13,776 bases of DNA from JAOUEE01 sp051011595 (GCA_051011595.1 JBPCTQ010000001.1:1-13776); one strand, 5' to 3'; positions 1-7,241 are shown, numbered from the stretch's first letter. Numbers and translations are program-made. Notes: generated from the sequence alone by a model not told the origin.

Positions 1-185
1 TCCTCGGCCCGCCCGGCCAGCACCCACGTGCGCGACCAGAGATGGTCACGTTCGAGTGCCCAGAACTCGTCGCTCAGGTAGCGACCCGTCGGTATGTCGG
101 GGAAGGCGGGGAACCCGTCGGGTGGCCCGGTTCGGTCCTGCTCCCACCGCATCTCGGCGGCGAGGCGTTCGGTGAGCTCGCTCAC
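1..185 (-). CDS. Rieske-type aromatic-ring-hydroxylating oxygenase, alpha subunit (N-terminal fragment)
   Basis: I translated this edge fragment by hand; it gives 61 codons and continues past the left edge. The GTG start at 185-183 overlaps the TGA of the nitroreductase gene as GTGA. The protein begins MSELTERLAAEMRWEQ and continues with a PDIPTGRYLSDEFWALE stretch and then LWSRTWVLAGRAE. The pattern 'P-x-I-P-x-x-R-Y ... E-x-x-x-L-W-x-x-T-W-x-x-A-G-R' is the usual lead-in of ring-hydroxylating oxygenase alpha subunits, about 20-30 residues before the CxH...CxxH Rieske cluster. The cluster itself lies outside the window, so the [2Fe-2S] ligands and the mononuclear iron site cannot be checked. 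Such enzymes hydroxylate aromatic rings, steroids or quaternary amines and need a reductase, none of which is visible here. Position and overlap make it the last visible gene of the SDR-nitroreductase operon. The family call is from family knowledge; the substrate is unknown. Confidence 0.78.
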   Translation of the reverse strand, partial: MSELTERLAAEMRWEQDRTGPPDGFPAFPDIPTGRYLSDEFWALERDHLWSRTWVLAGRAE

Positions 186-847
186 CACCGGTCCCAGTGG
201 ATCCAGCGGGCGGCCGGTTCGCGCCGGGCCGGCTTGAACTCGGTGCCGAGGGTGTAGCCGATCGGGAACAGCCCGGCCTGGGTGACCTCGTCGTAGGGGA
301 TGCCCAGGATCTCGGCCGCCTCCCGTTCGTAGGGGAGGTGCAGTGTGGTCCACGAACTGCCCAGGCCACGTTCTCGCAAGGCCAGGCAGAAGCTCCACAC
401 GGCGGGCAGGATCGATCCCCACACCGAGGCCTGATCGAAGGTCTCCATGCCCGGGCCCACCCGTCCCTCGATGCAGGGCACGGCCATGAGCGGGACCTCG
501 TGGAGGCGGGCCGCCATGTACATGGCCGAACTGCGGATCCGCTCGCTCTGATCTGACGAGGTGGCGGCCAGCGCCTCGTCGGGGCTGGGGGGCTCCTCGC
601 CCACGTAGGGATAGAACGAGGCCCGGTAGAGCTCGGCCAGGGCGGCCTTGGTGTCGGGATCCTCGACGAACACCCAGCGCCATCCCTGGGTGTTGGAGCC
701 GGTCGGAGCCTGCTGGGCGATCTCGACGCACTCCTCGATCACTGCTCGCTCGACCGGTCGGTCGAAGTCGATCCGCTTGCGCACGGCGCGGGTCGAGGTC
801 AGCAGGTCGTCGGCTCCGAGACCTAGGTTGCCTGGGTGGTCGGTCAT
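182..847 (-). CDS. Nitroreductase-family flavoprotein
   Basis: A 221-aa protein starting at the ATG at 847-845, which overlaps the TGA of the upstream SDR as ATGA, so translation is probably coupled; this decides the start. N-terminal STRAVRKRIDFDRPV and APTGSNTQGWRWVFV match the FMN-phosphate and ring-binding segments of the nitroreductase fold. A central helix, SILPAVWSFCLALRERGLG, and C-terminal GLFPIGYTLGTEFKPARR are the family's dimer helix and closing FMN contact. Length is typical (about 200-230 aa). Known members use FMN and NAD(P)H to reduce nitro groups, quinones or enones, or to dehalogenate. Here it sits between an SDR and a Rieske oxygenase, so a role as a redox enzyme of a ring-degradation route, or as electron donor to the oxygenase, is possible but only inferred. 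No signal peptide or membrane segment is seen. Confidence 0.88.
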   Translation of the reverse strand: MTDHPGNLGLGADDLLTSTRAVRKRIDFDRPVERAVIEECVEIAQQAPTGSNTQGWRWVFVEDPDTKAALAELYRASFYPYVGEEPPSPDEALAATSSDQSERIRSSAMYMAARLHEVPLMAVPCIEGRVGPGMETFDQASVWGSILPAVWSFCLALRERGLGSSWTTLHLPYEREAAEILGIPYDEVTQAGLFPIGYTLGTEFKPARREPAARWIHWDRW

Positions 848-1590
848 GGTCGCTCCGGGGGATCGAATTGCAGGTTGTTGGCACTGATGCCGGCGTCGGC
901 GGGTACGGCCACACCCGTCACCACGCTGGCCGCGGGCGAGATGAGGAAGGCCAGCACGGCGGCGATCTCGGCCGGCTCGGCCCAGCGTTGCAGTGGTGCC
1001 CGGCGGGCCAGTTGCTCCTCGAGGCGGGGCACGGCGGCCAGCGGTTCGGTGAGTCGGGTCCGGGTCGGGCCGGGGCACACCGCGTTGACTCGGATGCCGC
1101 GCGGCCCCAGGTCGATCGCCGCCGACCGCACCAGGTTGATGACCGCGCCCTTCGAAGTGTTGTAGGCGGCCATGCCGGGGTCGGCGGCCAGGCCCGAGAT
1201 GCTGGCCGTCACTACCATCGCGCCGCCCGCGTCGAGCACCGGCACGGCGGTCTTCATTCCCAGCGCCACGGCTCGTACGTTGACGGCCATGACCTCGTCG
1301 AAGTGTTCCATGGACACCCGGTCGAGTTCGCCGGGGGCGGCGATACCGGCGTTGAACACCACGCCGTCGAGTGTGCCGAAGGTGCCGCAGGCCGTGTCGA
1401 CCGCTCCCTGGTTGACCGCATGTTCGGTGACGTCGCCGACAACGGTTCTCACCGGCTCGAGCTCCTCGGCCCAGGTGAGGCTCTCGACGCTGCGGTCGAC
1501 CGCGACCACCGATCCTCCGTCGGCCACGAGCAGCTCGGCCGTGGCTCGCCCGATTCCCGAACCCGCGCCGGTGACGATGGTGACCCCCAT
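844..1590 (-). CDS. Short-chain dehydrogenase/reductase (classical SDR, probably NAD-dependent)
   Basis: A 248-aa classical SDR. The cofactor loop TGAGSGIG is at residues 7-14. An Asp at the end of strand 2 (VDRS, D32) favours NAD over NADP. NAG at 80-82 (the first Asn of the usual NNAG is Phe), active-site N104 in AVNV, Ser at 130-132 and Y143xxxK147 complete the catalytic tetrad. The family oxidises secondary alcohols or reduces ketones. The ATG at 1590 is preferred because the conserved strand begins right there and a TATCGT hexamer lies 7 nt upstream with no Shine-Dalgarno. An in-frame ATG at 1614 is possible, and extension to 1689 gives only a low-complexity Pro/Arg/Gly leader. The TGA overlaps the next gene's ATG, giving an SDR-nitroreductase-oxygenase operon. 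Such a dehydrogenase could act on the diol product of the Rieske enzyme, but this is inference. Confidence 0.9.
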   Translation of the reverse strand: MGVTIVTGAGSGIGRATAELLVADGGSVVAVDRSVESLTWAEELEPVRTVVGDVTEHAVNQGAVDTACGTFGTLDGVVFNAGIAAPGELDRVSMEHFDEVMAVNVRAVALGMKTAVPVLDAGGAMVVTASISGLAADPGMAAYNTSKGAVINLVRSAAIDLGPRGIRVNAVCPGPTRTRLTEPLAAVPRLEEQLARRAPLQRWAEPAEIAAVLAFLISPAASVVTGVAVPADAGISANNLQFDPPERP

Positions 1591-1597
1591 GGCCGGC

Positions 1598-1603
1598 ACG
1601 ATA
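1598..1603 (-). promoter_or_regulatory. Putative -10 element of a leaderless promoter for the SDR at 1590
   Basis: On the minus strand TATCGT matches the actinobacterial TAnnnT -10 pattern and ends 7 nt before the ATG at 1590, so transcription would start at or next to the start codon. No Shine-Dalgarno sequence is seen in this gap, and no convincing -35 is seen. If real, the SDR operon has its own promoter in the 181-bp gap after the TetR gene. Confidence 0.4.
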
Positions 1604-1771
1604 CCCGCCGACATACCAAGCGGTTCATTTCCTGGGCCAGGAGCCGCGCGGGAGGGCGACGAAGGAGGCCGCCCGCCGCGGCGACCCAAGATACAGCGTC
1701 GTGTTTCGGCGAGGAACGAGCCGAATACGAAGAGGTGCGGATTGCGCGGGTGCGGCTATCGACAAGGTCCC

Positions 1772-2404
1772 CTAGTTTGTCCGGGTGTTGATCAGCGACC
1801 CTTCGAGCAGCCCGCGGATGGCGTCGATGGCCGCTCGTTGGGCCACCAGGTCGTCGCTCACCGCATCGGTGAGACCGATGAGTACGGTCTGGGCGAACGC
1901 CACCATGGCATCTCGGTCGGCCGGCGCGATCTCGCCGGTGGTGACCCCGTGATCGACCAGGCCGCTGATGAAGGCGTTGTCTCGGAGGCGACCCTCACCA
2001 CCCATCACTTCCCGCAGCTCGGCATGGCGATCGAGGTCGACGCGCACGGCCGCCAGGAAGCGGGCCAGCGACGGGTCCTGCCGGTTCATTTCGAGGGCGA
2101 CTTCGAGGATCGCCTCGAACTTGCCCACGAACGTGTCGGCACCGGCTTCTGCCTCGCTGAAGCGGCGGTACACCTGTCGGCCCACGTCGCGATCGACGGC
2201 CACGTAGATGTCGCGTTTGGAACCGAAGTAGTGGTAGATGGCGCCCGTGGTGATCTCCGCTCGGGCCGCCAGATGGCGGTTGGTGGTGGCCTCGTATCCC
2301 CGCTCGGCGAAGCAGTGCCGGGCTTCGGTGAGAATTCGGGCCAAGGTGTCGGCCGAGTTGGATGCCGGTGGACGACCGAGCCGGCGCGGGTTGTTGCTAG
2401 CCAC
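1772..2404 (-). CDS. TetR-family transcriptional regulator
   Basis: A 210-aa protein with the TetR/AcrR DNA-binding domain at about residues 20-66. RILTEARHCFAERGYEATT is followed by the helix-turn-helix HLAARAEITTGAIYHYF and then GSKRDIY. The rest is a helical ligand-binding domain that cannot be tied to a ligand. The start is GTG at 2404, because an in-frame stop lies four codons upstream (TAA at 2416-2414). No Shine-Dalgarno is visible, but TAACAT lies 6 nt upstream. It is divergent from the acyl-CoA dehydrogenase with only 56 bp between start codons, the usual arrangement for a local repressor controlling both itself and the divergent gene. It may also run on into the SDR operon 181 bp downstream. 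Whether it recognises the palindromes at 3792 and 5892 is open: no copy of that motif lies in its own promoter gap. Confidence 0.92.
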   Translation of the reverse strand: MASNNPRRLGRPPASNSADTLARILTEARHCFAERGYEATTNRHLAARAEITTGAIYHYFGSKRDIYVAVDRDVGRQVYRRFSEAEAGADTFVGKFEAILEVALEMNRQDPSLARFLAAVRVDLDRHAELREVMGGEGRLRDNAFISGLVDHGVTTGEIAPADRDAMVAFAQTVLIGLTDAVSDDLVAQRAAIDAIRGLLEGSLINTRTN

Positions 2405-2460
2405 CGCCGGATGTTAGCGACACGACGTATCCCCACCGGCACGAGGAAGGGCCCGAGACC
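2405..2460. promoter_or_regulatory. Divergent promoter region between TetR and acyl-CoA dehydrogenase genes
   Basis: These 56 bp must hold the start signals for both divergent genes. On the minus strand TAACAT (2416-2411) ends 6 nt before the TetR GTG, consistent with a leaderless start. On the plus strand GAGGAAGG (2443-2450) is a good Shine-Dalgarno 10 nt before the GTG at 2461 and decides that start. I could not find a clear palindromic TetR operator in this short stretch. Confidence 0.5.
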
Positions 2461-3717
2461 GTGACCGAACCCGATGTGGAACAGTTCCGCGCCGATGCCG
2501 ACGCCTGGTTGGGTGCTCGGCTCGAGCGGCGGCCGATCGATCGCTCGCACGACATCGTGTGGGGTGAAGGGGATTTCAGCGTCTCGGTGTTCCATGCCCT
2601 CGACCACGACGAGGAAGCCGCCCTGCTCGACGAGATCCGGACGTGGGTCCAGGCCAAGGCCGAGCTCGGCTACCACGCCATCACCTGGCCCGTCGAACAC
2701 GGGGGCCTCGGATTGTCGAAGGCCCATGGGCGTGCGTTCTCCCGACTCGAGGCGCAGTACGTCACCCCTTCGGGTCACGAAACCCTCGGGGTCACCACCG
2801 GTCTGATCGCCCCCACCATCGAGATCTTCGGAACCGACGCCCAGAAGGAACAGTTCCTGGCCCCGCTGCTGCGCACCGACGTCTTCGCCTGCCAGTTGTT
2901 CAGTGAACCCGGAGCCGGTTCTGACCTGGGTGCGCTGGCCTGCCGAGCCGAACGCGACGGCGACGAGTGGGTGGTGAACGGACAGAAGGTATGGAGCTCG
3001 GGCGCCCAGTTCAGCGACTGGGGTGAGCTCATCGCTCGGACCGACCCCGACGTGGCCAAACACAAGGGAATGACGGCTTTCATGGTGCCCATGGACGCCG
3101 AGGGTGTGGAGGTGCGACCCATCGGCCAGATGAGTGGTGGCTCGTCGTTCAGTGAGGTCTTCTTCACCGATGTGAGGATTCCCGACCGGCTGCGTCTGGG
3201 ACCGGTGGGCGAAGGTTGGAAGGTGGCGCTCACCACACTGAGTTTCGAGCGCGACCACTCCTCGTCGGGCGGCGGCGGTTCACGGGTCGGTGGGTCGTGG
3301 CGACAACTGCTGGCCACGGCCCAAGCCCTGGGTGTGACCGACGATCCGATCATCCGCGACGCGCTGGTCGATGTGTACCTGCACAGCCAGGTGGAGCGGT
3401 ACACCATGCGCCGAGCCGCCGACCTGGCCCGAGGCGGCCGGCCGGGACCCGAGGGTTCGCTGGGCAAGCTGATGTGGACCGAAGGTATGCGTCGCATAAG
3501 CGATGCCGTGTCGCTGGTGCTGGGGCCCCGCCTCACCGCTGATTCGGGGGAGTGGGGCACCTACGCCTGGGCCGAACACGTGCTGGGTGCCCCCGGCTAT
3601 CGCATCGCCGGCGGCTCCGACGAGGTGCAGCGCAACATCATCGGCGAGCGGGTGTTGGGCCTGCCGGGCGAGCCGAGGGTCGACAAGGGAGTGCCCTTCA
3701 AGGACATTCCCCGCTGA
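2461..3717 (+). CDS. Acyl-CoA dehydrogenase (FadE-like)
   Basis: A 418-aa FAD flavoprotein with GTG start and strong Shine-Dalgarno. The N-terminal helical domain includes WPVEHGGLGLS. The middle beta domain carries the FAD/substrate signature FACQLFSEPGAGSDLG (residues 142-157) and VNGQKVWSSGA. The C-terminal helical domain ends with GGSDEVQRNIIGERVLGLP (384-402). The position of the catalytic Glu of medium-chain enzymes (YEG) is Gly384 here. A Glu in the helix-G motif LSFER (E263) is well placed to be the base, as in isovaleryl- and long-chain-type enzymes. It would make an alpha,beta double bond in an acyl-CoA and pass electrons to ETF. Mycobacterial steroid-degrading FadE proteins often work as heteromers, but no partner gene is adjacent. 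It probably heads a plus-strand unit with the SDR 104 bp downstream, although that SDR also has its own operator-like site. Confidence 0.95.
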   Translation: MTEPDVEQFRADADAWLGARLERRPIDRSHDIVWGEGDFSVSVFHALDHDEEAALLDEIRTWVQAKAELGYHAITWPVEHGGLGLSKAHGRAFSRLEAQYVTPSGHETLGVTTGLIAPTIEIFGTDAQKEQFLAPLLRTDVFACQLFSEPGAGSDLGALACRAERDGDEWVVNGQKVWSSGAQFSDWGELIARTDPDVAKHKGMTAFMVPMDAEGVEVRPIGQMSGGSSFSEVFFTDVRIPDRLRLGPVGEGWKVALTTLSFERDHSSSGGGGSRVGGSWRQLLATAQALGVTDDPIIRDALVDVYLHSQVERYTMRRAADLARGGRPGPEGSLGKLMWTEGMRRISDAVSLVLGPRLTADSGEWGTYAWAEHVLGAPGYRIAGGSDEVQRNIIGERVLGLPGEPRVDKGVPFKDIPR

Positions 3718-3791
3718 CGAGCCGCACCGGCGGCCCCGACGGCGGGCGTGTTTGCCCCACCGGTCAGCTCGTGCTGGACTCGGCCGCTATC

Positions 3792-3805
3792 TGACCGCGC
3801 GATCA
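3792..3805. promoter_or_regulatory. Near-palindromic operator-like site before the SDR at 3822
   Basis: TGACCGCGCGATCA is an inverted repeat with one mismatched pair, of the size TetR-family repressors bind. It lies just upstream of the Shine-Dalgarno AGGGGAG (3812-3818) of the SDR, so a bound repressor would cover the probable transcription start. A near-identical site lies before the P450 gene at 5892-5905. On the plus strand the two copies share ACCGCGCG(A/G)TCAATT. Binding protein unknown. Confidence 0.55.
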
Positions 3806-3821
3806 ATTCCCAGGGGAGACC

Positions 3822-4580
3822 ATGGATCTCGGACTCGAAGGCAAGAAGGCACTCGTCACCGGAGCGACCAAAGGTATCGGCCGAGCCATTGCCGAGACCC
3901 TGCTCGCCGAGGGCGCCACGGTGGCGATCTGTGCCCGCACGGCCGACGACGTCGATGCCGCGGTGTCGGAGTTGTCGTCGGCGGGAACCGTGGTGGGTTC
4001 GGTGGCCGATGCCGGCGACACCGCGGCGCTGCAGGGTTGGGTGTCCAGCTCGGCCGAAGCCCTCGGCGGCATCGACATCTACGTACACAACACCTCGGCC
4101 GGACCGGGTGGCGACGACGCCGCGTGGAAACGCAGCTTCGACATCGATCTGATGGCGCTGGTCCACGGCGTGGAGGCGGCCACGGAACACCTGGCCGCGT
4201 CAGAGGCCGCGGCAGTGGTCAGCATCAGCACCACCGCGGCGACCGAACACTTCGGGCCGGGGGCCAACAATTACTCGGCCATGAAGGCGGCGGTGAACAA
4301 CTGGACGCTGGGCCAGGCCCAGACGCTCGGGGCCCAGGGCATTCGCTGCAACGTGGTTTCTCCCGGCCCGATCTTCATCGAAGGTGGCTCGTGGGACTTC
4401 ATCAAGAACAACATGGAGGACTTCTACAAGGGCACCCTCCGTGTGCACCCGGCCCGAGAGATGGGCAGTGCGGCCGATGTGGCCAACGCGGTGGTCTTTC
4501 TGGCCAGCCCCGCGGCCGGACACATCAACGGTGCCAACCTCACCGTCGACGGTGGTTTCCTCAAGCGAGTGAATTTCTAG
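3822..4580 (+). CDS. Short-chain dehydrogenase/reductase with Asp in place of the tetrad Asn
   Basis: A 252-aa SDR. The cofactor loop TGATKGIG is at residues 13-20, and ART after strand 2 (residues 38-40) suggests possible NADP use. The usual NNAG is HNTSAG (89-94). Catalytic Ser is in SISTTA (134-139), and Y151SAMK155 is present. The Asn of the N-S-Y-K tetrad, normally in 'VNL', is Asp109 in FDIDLM, a variant seen in some SDRs. The C-terminus NGANLTVDGGFLKRVNF is typical. The ATG start is supported by AGGGGAG directly upstream. It converges tail-to-tail with the P450 gene with only 7 bp between stop codons, and both carry the same palindrome near their starts. A dehydrogenase acting on the P450's alcohol product is a reasonable inference. 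Substrate unknown. Confidence 0.92.
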   Translation: MDLGLEGKKALVTGATKGIGRAIAETLLAEGATVAICARTADDVDAAVSELSSAGTVVGSVADAGDTAALQGWVSSSAEALGGIDIYVHNTSAGPGGDDAAWKRSFDIDLMALVHGVEAATEHLAASEAAAVVSISTTAATEHFGPGANNYSAMKAAVNNWTLGQAQTLGAQGIRCNVVSPGPIFIEGGSWDFIKNNMEDFYKGTLRVHPAREMGSAADVANAVVFLASPAAGHINGANLTVDGGFLKRVNF

Positions 4581-4587
4581 GAGACGC

Positions 4588-5880
4588 TCAGGCCGGGGTG
4601 ATCTCGAGGTCGAGGCGCTTGAGGCCCCGCAGCATGAAGCTGGGGTGATACTCGAAGGTGTTGGTGTCGGCCAGCGTGAATGACTCGATGCGCCGACTCA
4701 GCTCTTCGAGAGCGATGGTGCCCTCCAGACGGGAGAGGTTGGCGCCCAGGCAGTAGTGCACACCCTTCCCGAAGGCGATCTGGTTGGTGAGCCCGTCGCG
4801 GTCGGGGTCGAAGGTGTCGGGATCGTCGAAGAGCGACTCATCGCGGTTGGCCGACGTGAACATGGCCACCACCCGAGTGCCGGCCGGCAGGCTCACACCC
4901 CCCAGCTCGGTGTCGCGTCGGACGATGCGCCACATGCCCTGGGTGGGGGTGGCCAGGCGCAGTGTTTCCTCGACGGCGGCTTTGGCCCGGTTGGGATCGT
5001 CGCGCACCATCTGCCACTGCTGAGGGTTCTCGCCGAACAGCCGCATCATCTCGGTGAGCATCTTGGTGGTGGTCTCGTTGCCCGCCACCAGGAGCTGTTG
5101 GATGATGCTGAGCATCTCGGATACCGACAGCGGCTCCGACGGAATGTCGGGGTCCTCGTCGGTGTCGATGCGGGCCTCGAGCAGCCGGGTCAGGATGTCG
5201 TCGCGCGGATCGGTGCGGCGTTCGTCGAGCTGGGCGGCGAAGTAGTGCTGGAACTCGATCACCCCGCGTTGGGCCTCGACCCGTTGGTCGTCGGAGATGT
5301 TGGTGCCGATGCCGGCGATGGAGTCGTCGCTCCACTGTTTGAACTCGGCCAGTCGATCATCGGGTACGTTCAGCGCCTTGGCGATGGTGGTGACCGGCAG
5401 CGGCACCGCGAACCGGTCGACGAACTCGATGCTGGGCTGGTCGATGAACGAATCGATCAGCTCGGTGGTGATGGCTCGGATGGCCGGCTCGAGTGATGTG
5501 ATGGCCCGCGGTGTGAAGGCCTTGTTGACCAGCTTGCGGTAGCGGGTGTGTTCGGGCGGATCGGCGGTGAGCAGTGTGCTCACGCTGGGATAGCCATTTT
5601 CGTCCTCGATCAGCTCGGTGAGGCGGCGGCGCAGGTCACCCGACGCGGGCAGCCCGCCCCCGTCGAACTGGGACGAGTAGGTGTCGGTGTCGCGCAGTAC
5701 CTCGAGCACGTCGGCGTGACGGGTCACCAGGTGCAGCTCGATGCCGGCGGCATCGGTGAAGAAGATCGGGCACTCCTGGCGCATGCGGGCGTAGTAGGCC
5801 TGGGGACACTGCTGCACGGAGGGGTCGAAGAGCCCGAAGTCGTCGAGGTGAACGTCGTCGCCCGGTGCGGTGGAACTCAT
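4588..5880 (-). CDS. Cytochrome P450 (soluble bacterial type)
   Basis: A 430-aa complete P450 without membrane anchor. The I-helix oxygen-activation motif AGNETT is at 266-271, with the acid-alcohol pair E269-T270. The K-helix E305xxR308 is in EETLR. The heme loop FGKGVHYCLG is at 370-379, with C377 as the thiolate ligand. The C-helix region ADPPEHTRYRKLVNKAFTP is also canonical. It would hydroxylate a small hydrophobic substrate using electrons from a ferredoxin and reductase, neither of which is in the window. I cannot assign a CYP family; it does not look obviously like CYP125 or CYP142. The ATG at 5880 has no Shine-Dalgarno; TAGTTT lies 7 nt upstream, overlapping an operator-like palindrome. 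The gene follows the CoA-transferase with a 57-bp gap, so it may be read both from its own promoter and by read-through. Confidence 0.96.
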   Translation of the reverse strand: MSSTAPGDDVHLDDFGLFDPSVQQCPQAYYARMRQECPIFFTDAAGIELHLVTRHADVLEVLRDTDTYSSQFDGGGLPASGDLRRRLTELIEDENGYPSVSTLLTADPPEHTRYRKLVNKAFTPRAITSLEPAIRAITTELIDSFIDQPSIEFVDRFAVPLPVTTIAKALNVPDDRLAEFKQWSDDSIAGIGTNISDDQRVEAQRGVIEFQHYFAAQLDERRTDPRDDILTRLLEARIDTDEDPDIPSEPLSVSEMLSIIQQLLVAGNETTTKMLTEMMRLFGENPQQWQMVRDDPNRAKAAVEETLRLATPTQGMWRIVRRDTELGGVSLPAGTRVVAMFTSANRDESLFDDPDTFDPDRDGLTNQIAFGKGVHYCLGANLSRLEGTIALEELSRRIESFTLADTNTFEYHPSFMLRGLKRLDLEITPA

Positions 5881-5887
5881 CGCGGAG

Positions 5888-5893
5888 AAACTA
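5888..5893 (-). promoter_or_regulatory. Putative -10 element of a leaderless promoter for the P450
   Basis: On the minus strand TAGTTT (TAnnnT) ends 7 nt before the P450 ATG, with no Shine-Dalgarno between. It overlaps the left end of the 5892-5905 palindrome, so a bound repressor would directly block RNA polymerase. Confidence 0.45.
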
Positions 5894-5905
5894 ACCGCGC
5901 GGTCA
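5892..5905. promoter_or_regulatory. Near-palindromic operator-like site before the P450
   Basis: On the plus strand TAACCGCGCGGTCA (TGACCGCGCGGTTA on the other strand) is an inverted repeat with one mismatched pair. Together with the site at 3792-3805 it suggests an ideal operator TGACCGCGCGGTCA. It lies within the 57-bp gap between the CoA-transferase and P450 genes, next to the presumed -10. Confidence 0.55.
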
Positions 5906-5937
5906 ATTTGGTGCCAGGAGCCGGCGACGGGCCCGGA

Positions 5938-7128
5938 TCAGGGGATGATGCCCTCGTTGCGCAGCTCGGCGATCTGTTCGGGGCTACGACCCAGTTCGAG
6001 CAACACCTCTTCGTTGTCGCCCGCCGGCGGTGAGGCCGTCCAGGCCTGCTCCACCGGTGTGCCCGAGAACCGCACCGGGTGACGGGGCTGGCGGATGGGC
6101 CCCGCCTCGGGATGGTCCCAGGTGACCAGCGTCTCGTTGTGCACGATCTGCGGGTCGGTGAACACCTGATCGACATCGAGTACCGGTCCGGCGGGCACGT
6201 CCTCGGCCACCAGCCGTTCCAGAATCTCGTCGACCGGGAAGGCGGTGAACGCCTCGCCGACGATTTGACCCATGGCCACGAAATTCTCGGGTTGGCTCAC
6301 CGCGGCCAACGTGGCGAACCGTTCGTCGTCGACCAGTTCGGGCCGTTTGAGAGCTCGGAACAAGCCGTGGCGCTGGGCGTCGCTGATGGCGAAGTACACG
6401 ATCTTGCCGTCGGCACACTCGGTGAGGTTGTAGACCGTGCTCAACAGCACCCCGGGTTGGGCCTCCTCGTGGAGGATCGTGTGGTCCATCATCCCGTCGG
6501 GCCAGAAGAAGTACATGGTGGCGTCGACCATGGGGACCTCGATGTGTTGACCGCCAAGTCCCTTCTCACGGGCCAGCAACGCCGCGGTGATGGCCTGGGC
6601 CACGGTGAGGGCCGTGCTCTTGTCGGCCACCAGGTTGCGAACCAGGTCGGGGAACGGGATCTCGGGGTTGACCTGGCGGGAGATCATGCCGGTCACCCCC
6701 TGGATGACCGGGTCGAGTACCGGGCGTCCGCTGTAGGGGCCGTCGGGACCGAACCCGCTGATGGACACGTAGATGAGGTCGGGGTTGATGGCCTTGAGCT
6801 CTTCGTAGCCCACCCCCAGCCGGTCGACCGCCCCGGGTCGGAAGTTCTGCACGAACACATCGGCCTCACGCACCATGTCGTGCACGATCTGGCGGCCGTG
6901 GTCGTTCTGGAGATCGAGGGTCATCGACCGCTTGTTGCGGTTGACGTTGACGTAGAAGGCGGCGATGCCGTTGTGCCAGAACCGCGGCACCCGTGTGACG
7001 TCGCCTACTCCCTGGGGTTCGATCTTGATGACATCGGCTCCCTGGTCGGCCAGCACCATGGTGGCCATCGGACCAGAGACCACCTGTGTGAGATCGATCA
7101 CCTTGTATCCCGTGAGTGGTCCGGTCAT
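5938..7128 (-). CDS. CaiB/BaiF family (class III) CoA-transferase
   Basis: A 396-aa protein of the family of formyl-CoA transferase, carnitine CoA-transferase and bile-acid CoA-transferase. N-terminal GYKVIDLTQVVSGPMATMVLAD is followed by GADVIKIEP, NRNKRSMTLDL and VFVQNFRPGAVDRLGVGYEEL. SGFGPDGPY precedes ADKSTALTV, where D169 aligns with the Asp that forms the acyl-anhydride intermediate in this family. The ATG is supported by AAGGGGA 6 nt upstream (7141-7135). The enzyme would move CoA from a donor thioester onto an acid, activating it without ATP. Next to an acyl-CoA dehydrogenase and a P450 this suggests activation of a carboxylic-acid intermediate; alpha-methylacyl-CoA racemases belong to the same superfamily and are an alternative. 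It is transcribed toward the P450 and divergently from the LLM gene across 113 bp. Confidence 0.93.
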   Translation of the reverse strand: MTGPLTGYKVIDLTQVVSGPMATMVLADQGADVIKIEPQGVGDVTRVPRFWHNGIAAFYVNVNRNKRSMTLDLQNDHGRQIVHDMVREADVFVQNFRPGAVDRLGVGYEELKAINPDLIYVSISGFGPDGPYSGRPVLDPVIQGVTGMISRQVNPEIPFPDLVRNLVADKSTALTVAQAITAALLAREKGLGGQHIEVPMVDATMYFFWPDGMMDHTILHEEAQPGVLLSTVYNLTECADGKIVYFAISDAQRHGLFRALKRPELVDDERFATLAAVSQPENFVAMGQIVGEAFTAFPVDEILERLVAEDVPAGPVLDVDQVFTDPQIVHNETLVTWDHPEAGPIRQPRHPVRFSGTPVEQAWTASPPAGDNEEVLLELGRSPEQIAELRNEGIIP

Positions 7129-7205
7129 GCGGTGTCCCCTTGTTGTCGAAGTCGGTGTGGTCGTGGCTGGGAGCGACCCTACAACGCCGCCCGGCGGGCC
7201 GAGGA

Positions 7206-7234
7206 TTGTCGTCGCGTCGGATGGCCTGTTAATC
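7206..7234 (+). promoter_or_regulatory. Possible leaderless promoter for the LLM oxidoreductase gene
   Basis: TTGTCG (7206-7211) and TTAATC (7229-7234) are separated by 17 nt, and the second box ends 7 nt before the ATG at 7242. There is no Shine-Dalgarno in between. The -10 box matches the consensus only weakly. The divergent gap (7129-7241) holds no clear palindrome. Confidence 0.35.
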
Positions 7235-7241
7235 AGACACC

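Noticed and set aside
1591..1689. Longer N-terminus for the SDR, beginning at 1689
   Set aside because: The extra 33 residues are Gly/Arg/Pro/Ser-rich without SDR homology, and the classical first strand begins at the ATG at 1590.
1705..1725. TTCGGC-N9-GCCGAA inverted repeat downstream of the TetR gene as a terminator
   Set aside because: Arms are only 6 bp with a 9-nt loop and no T-tract follows on either strand; such repeats are common in GC-rich DNA.
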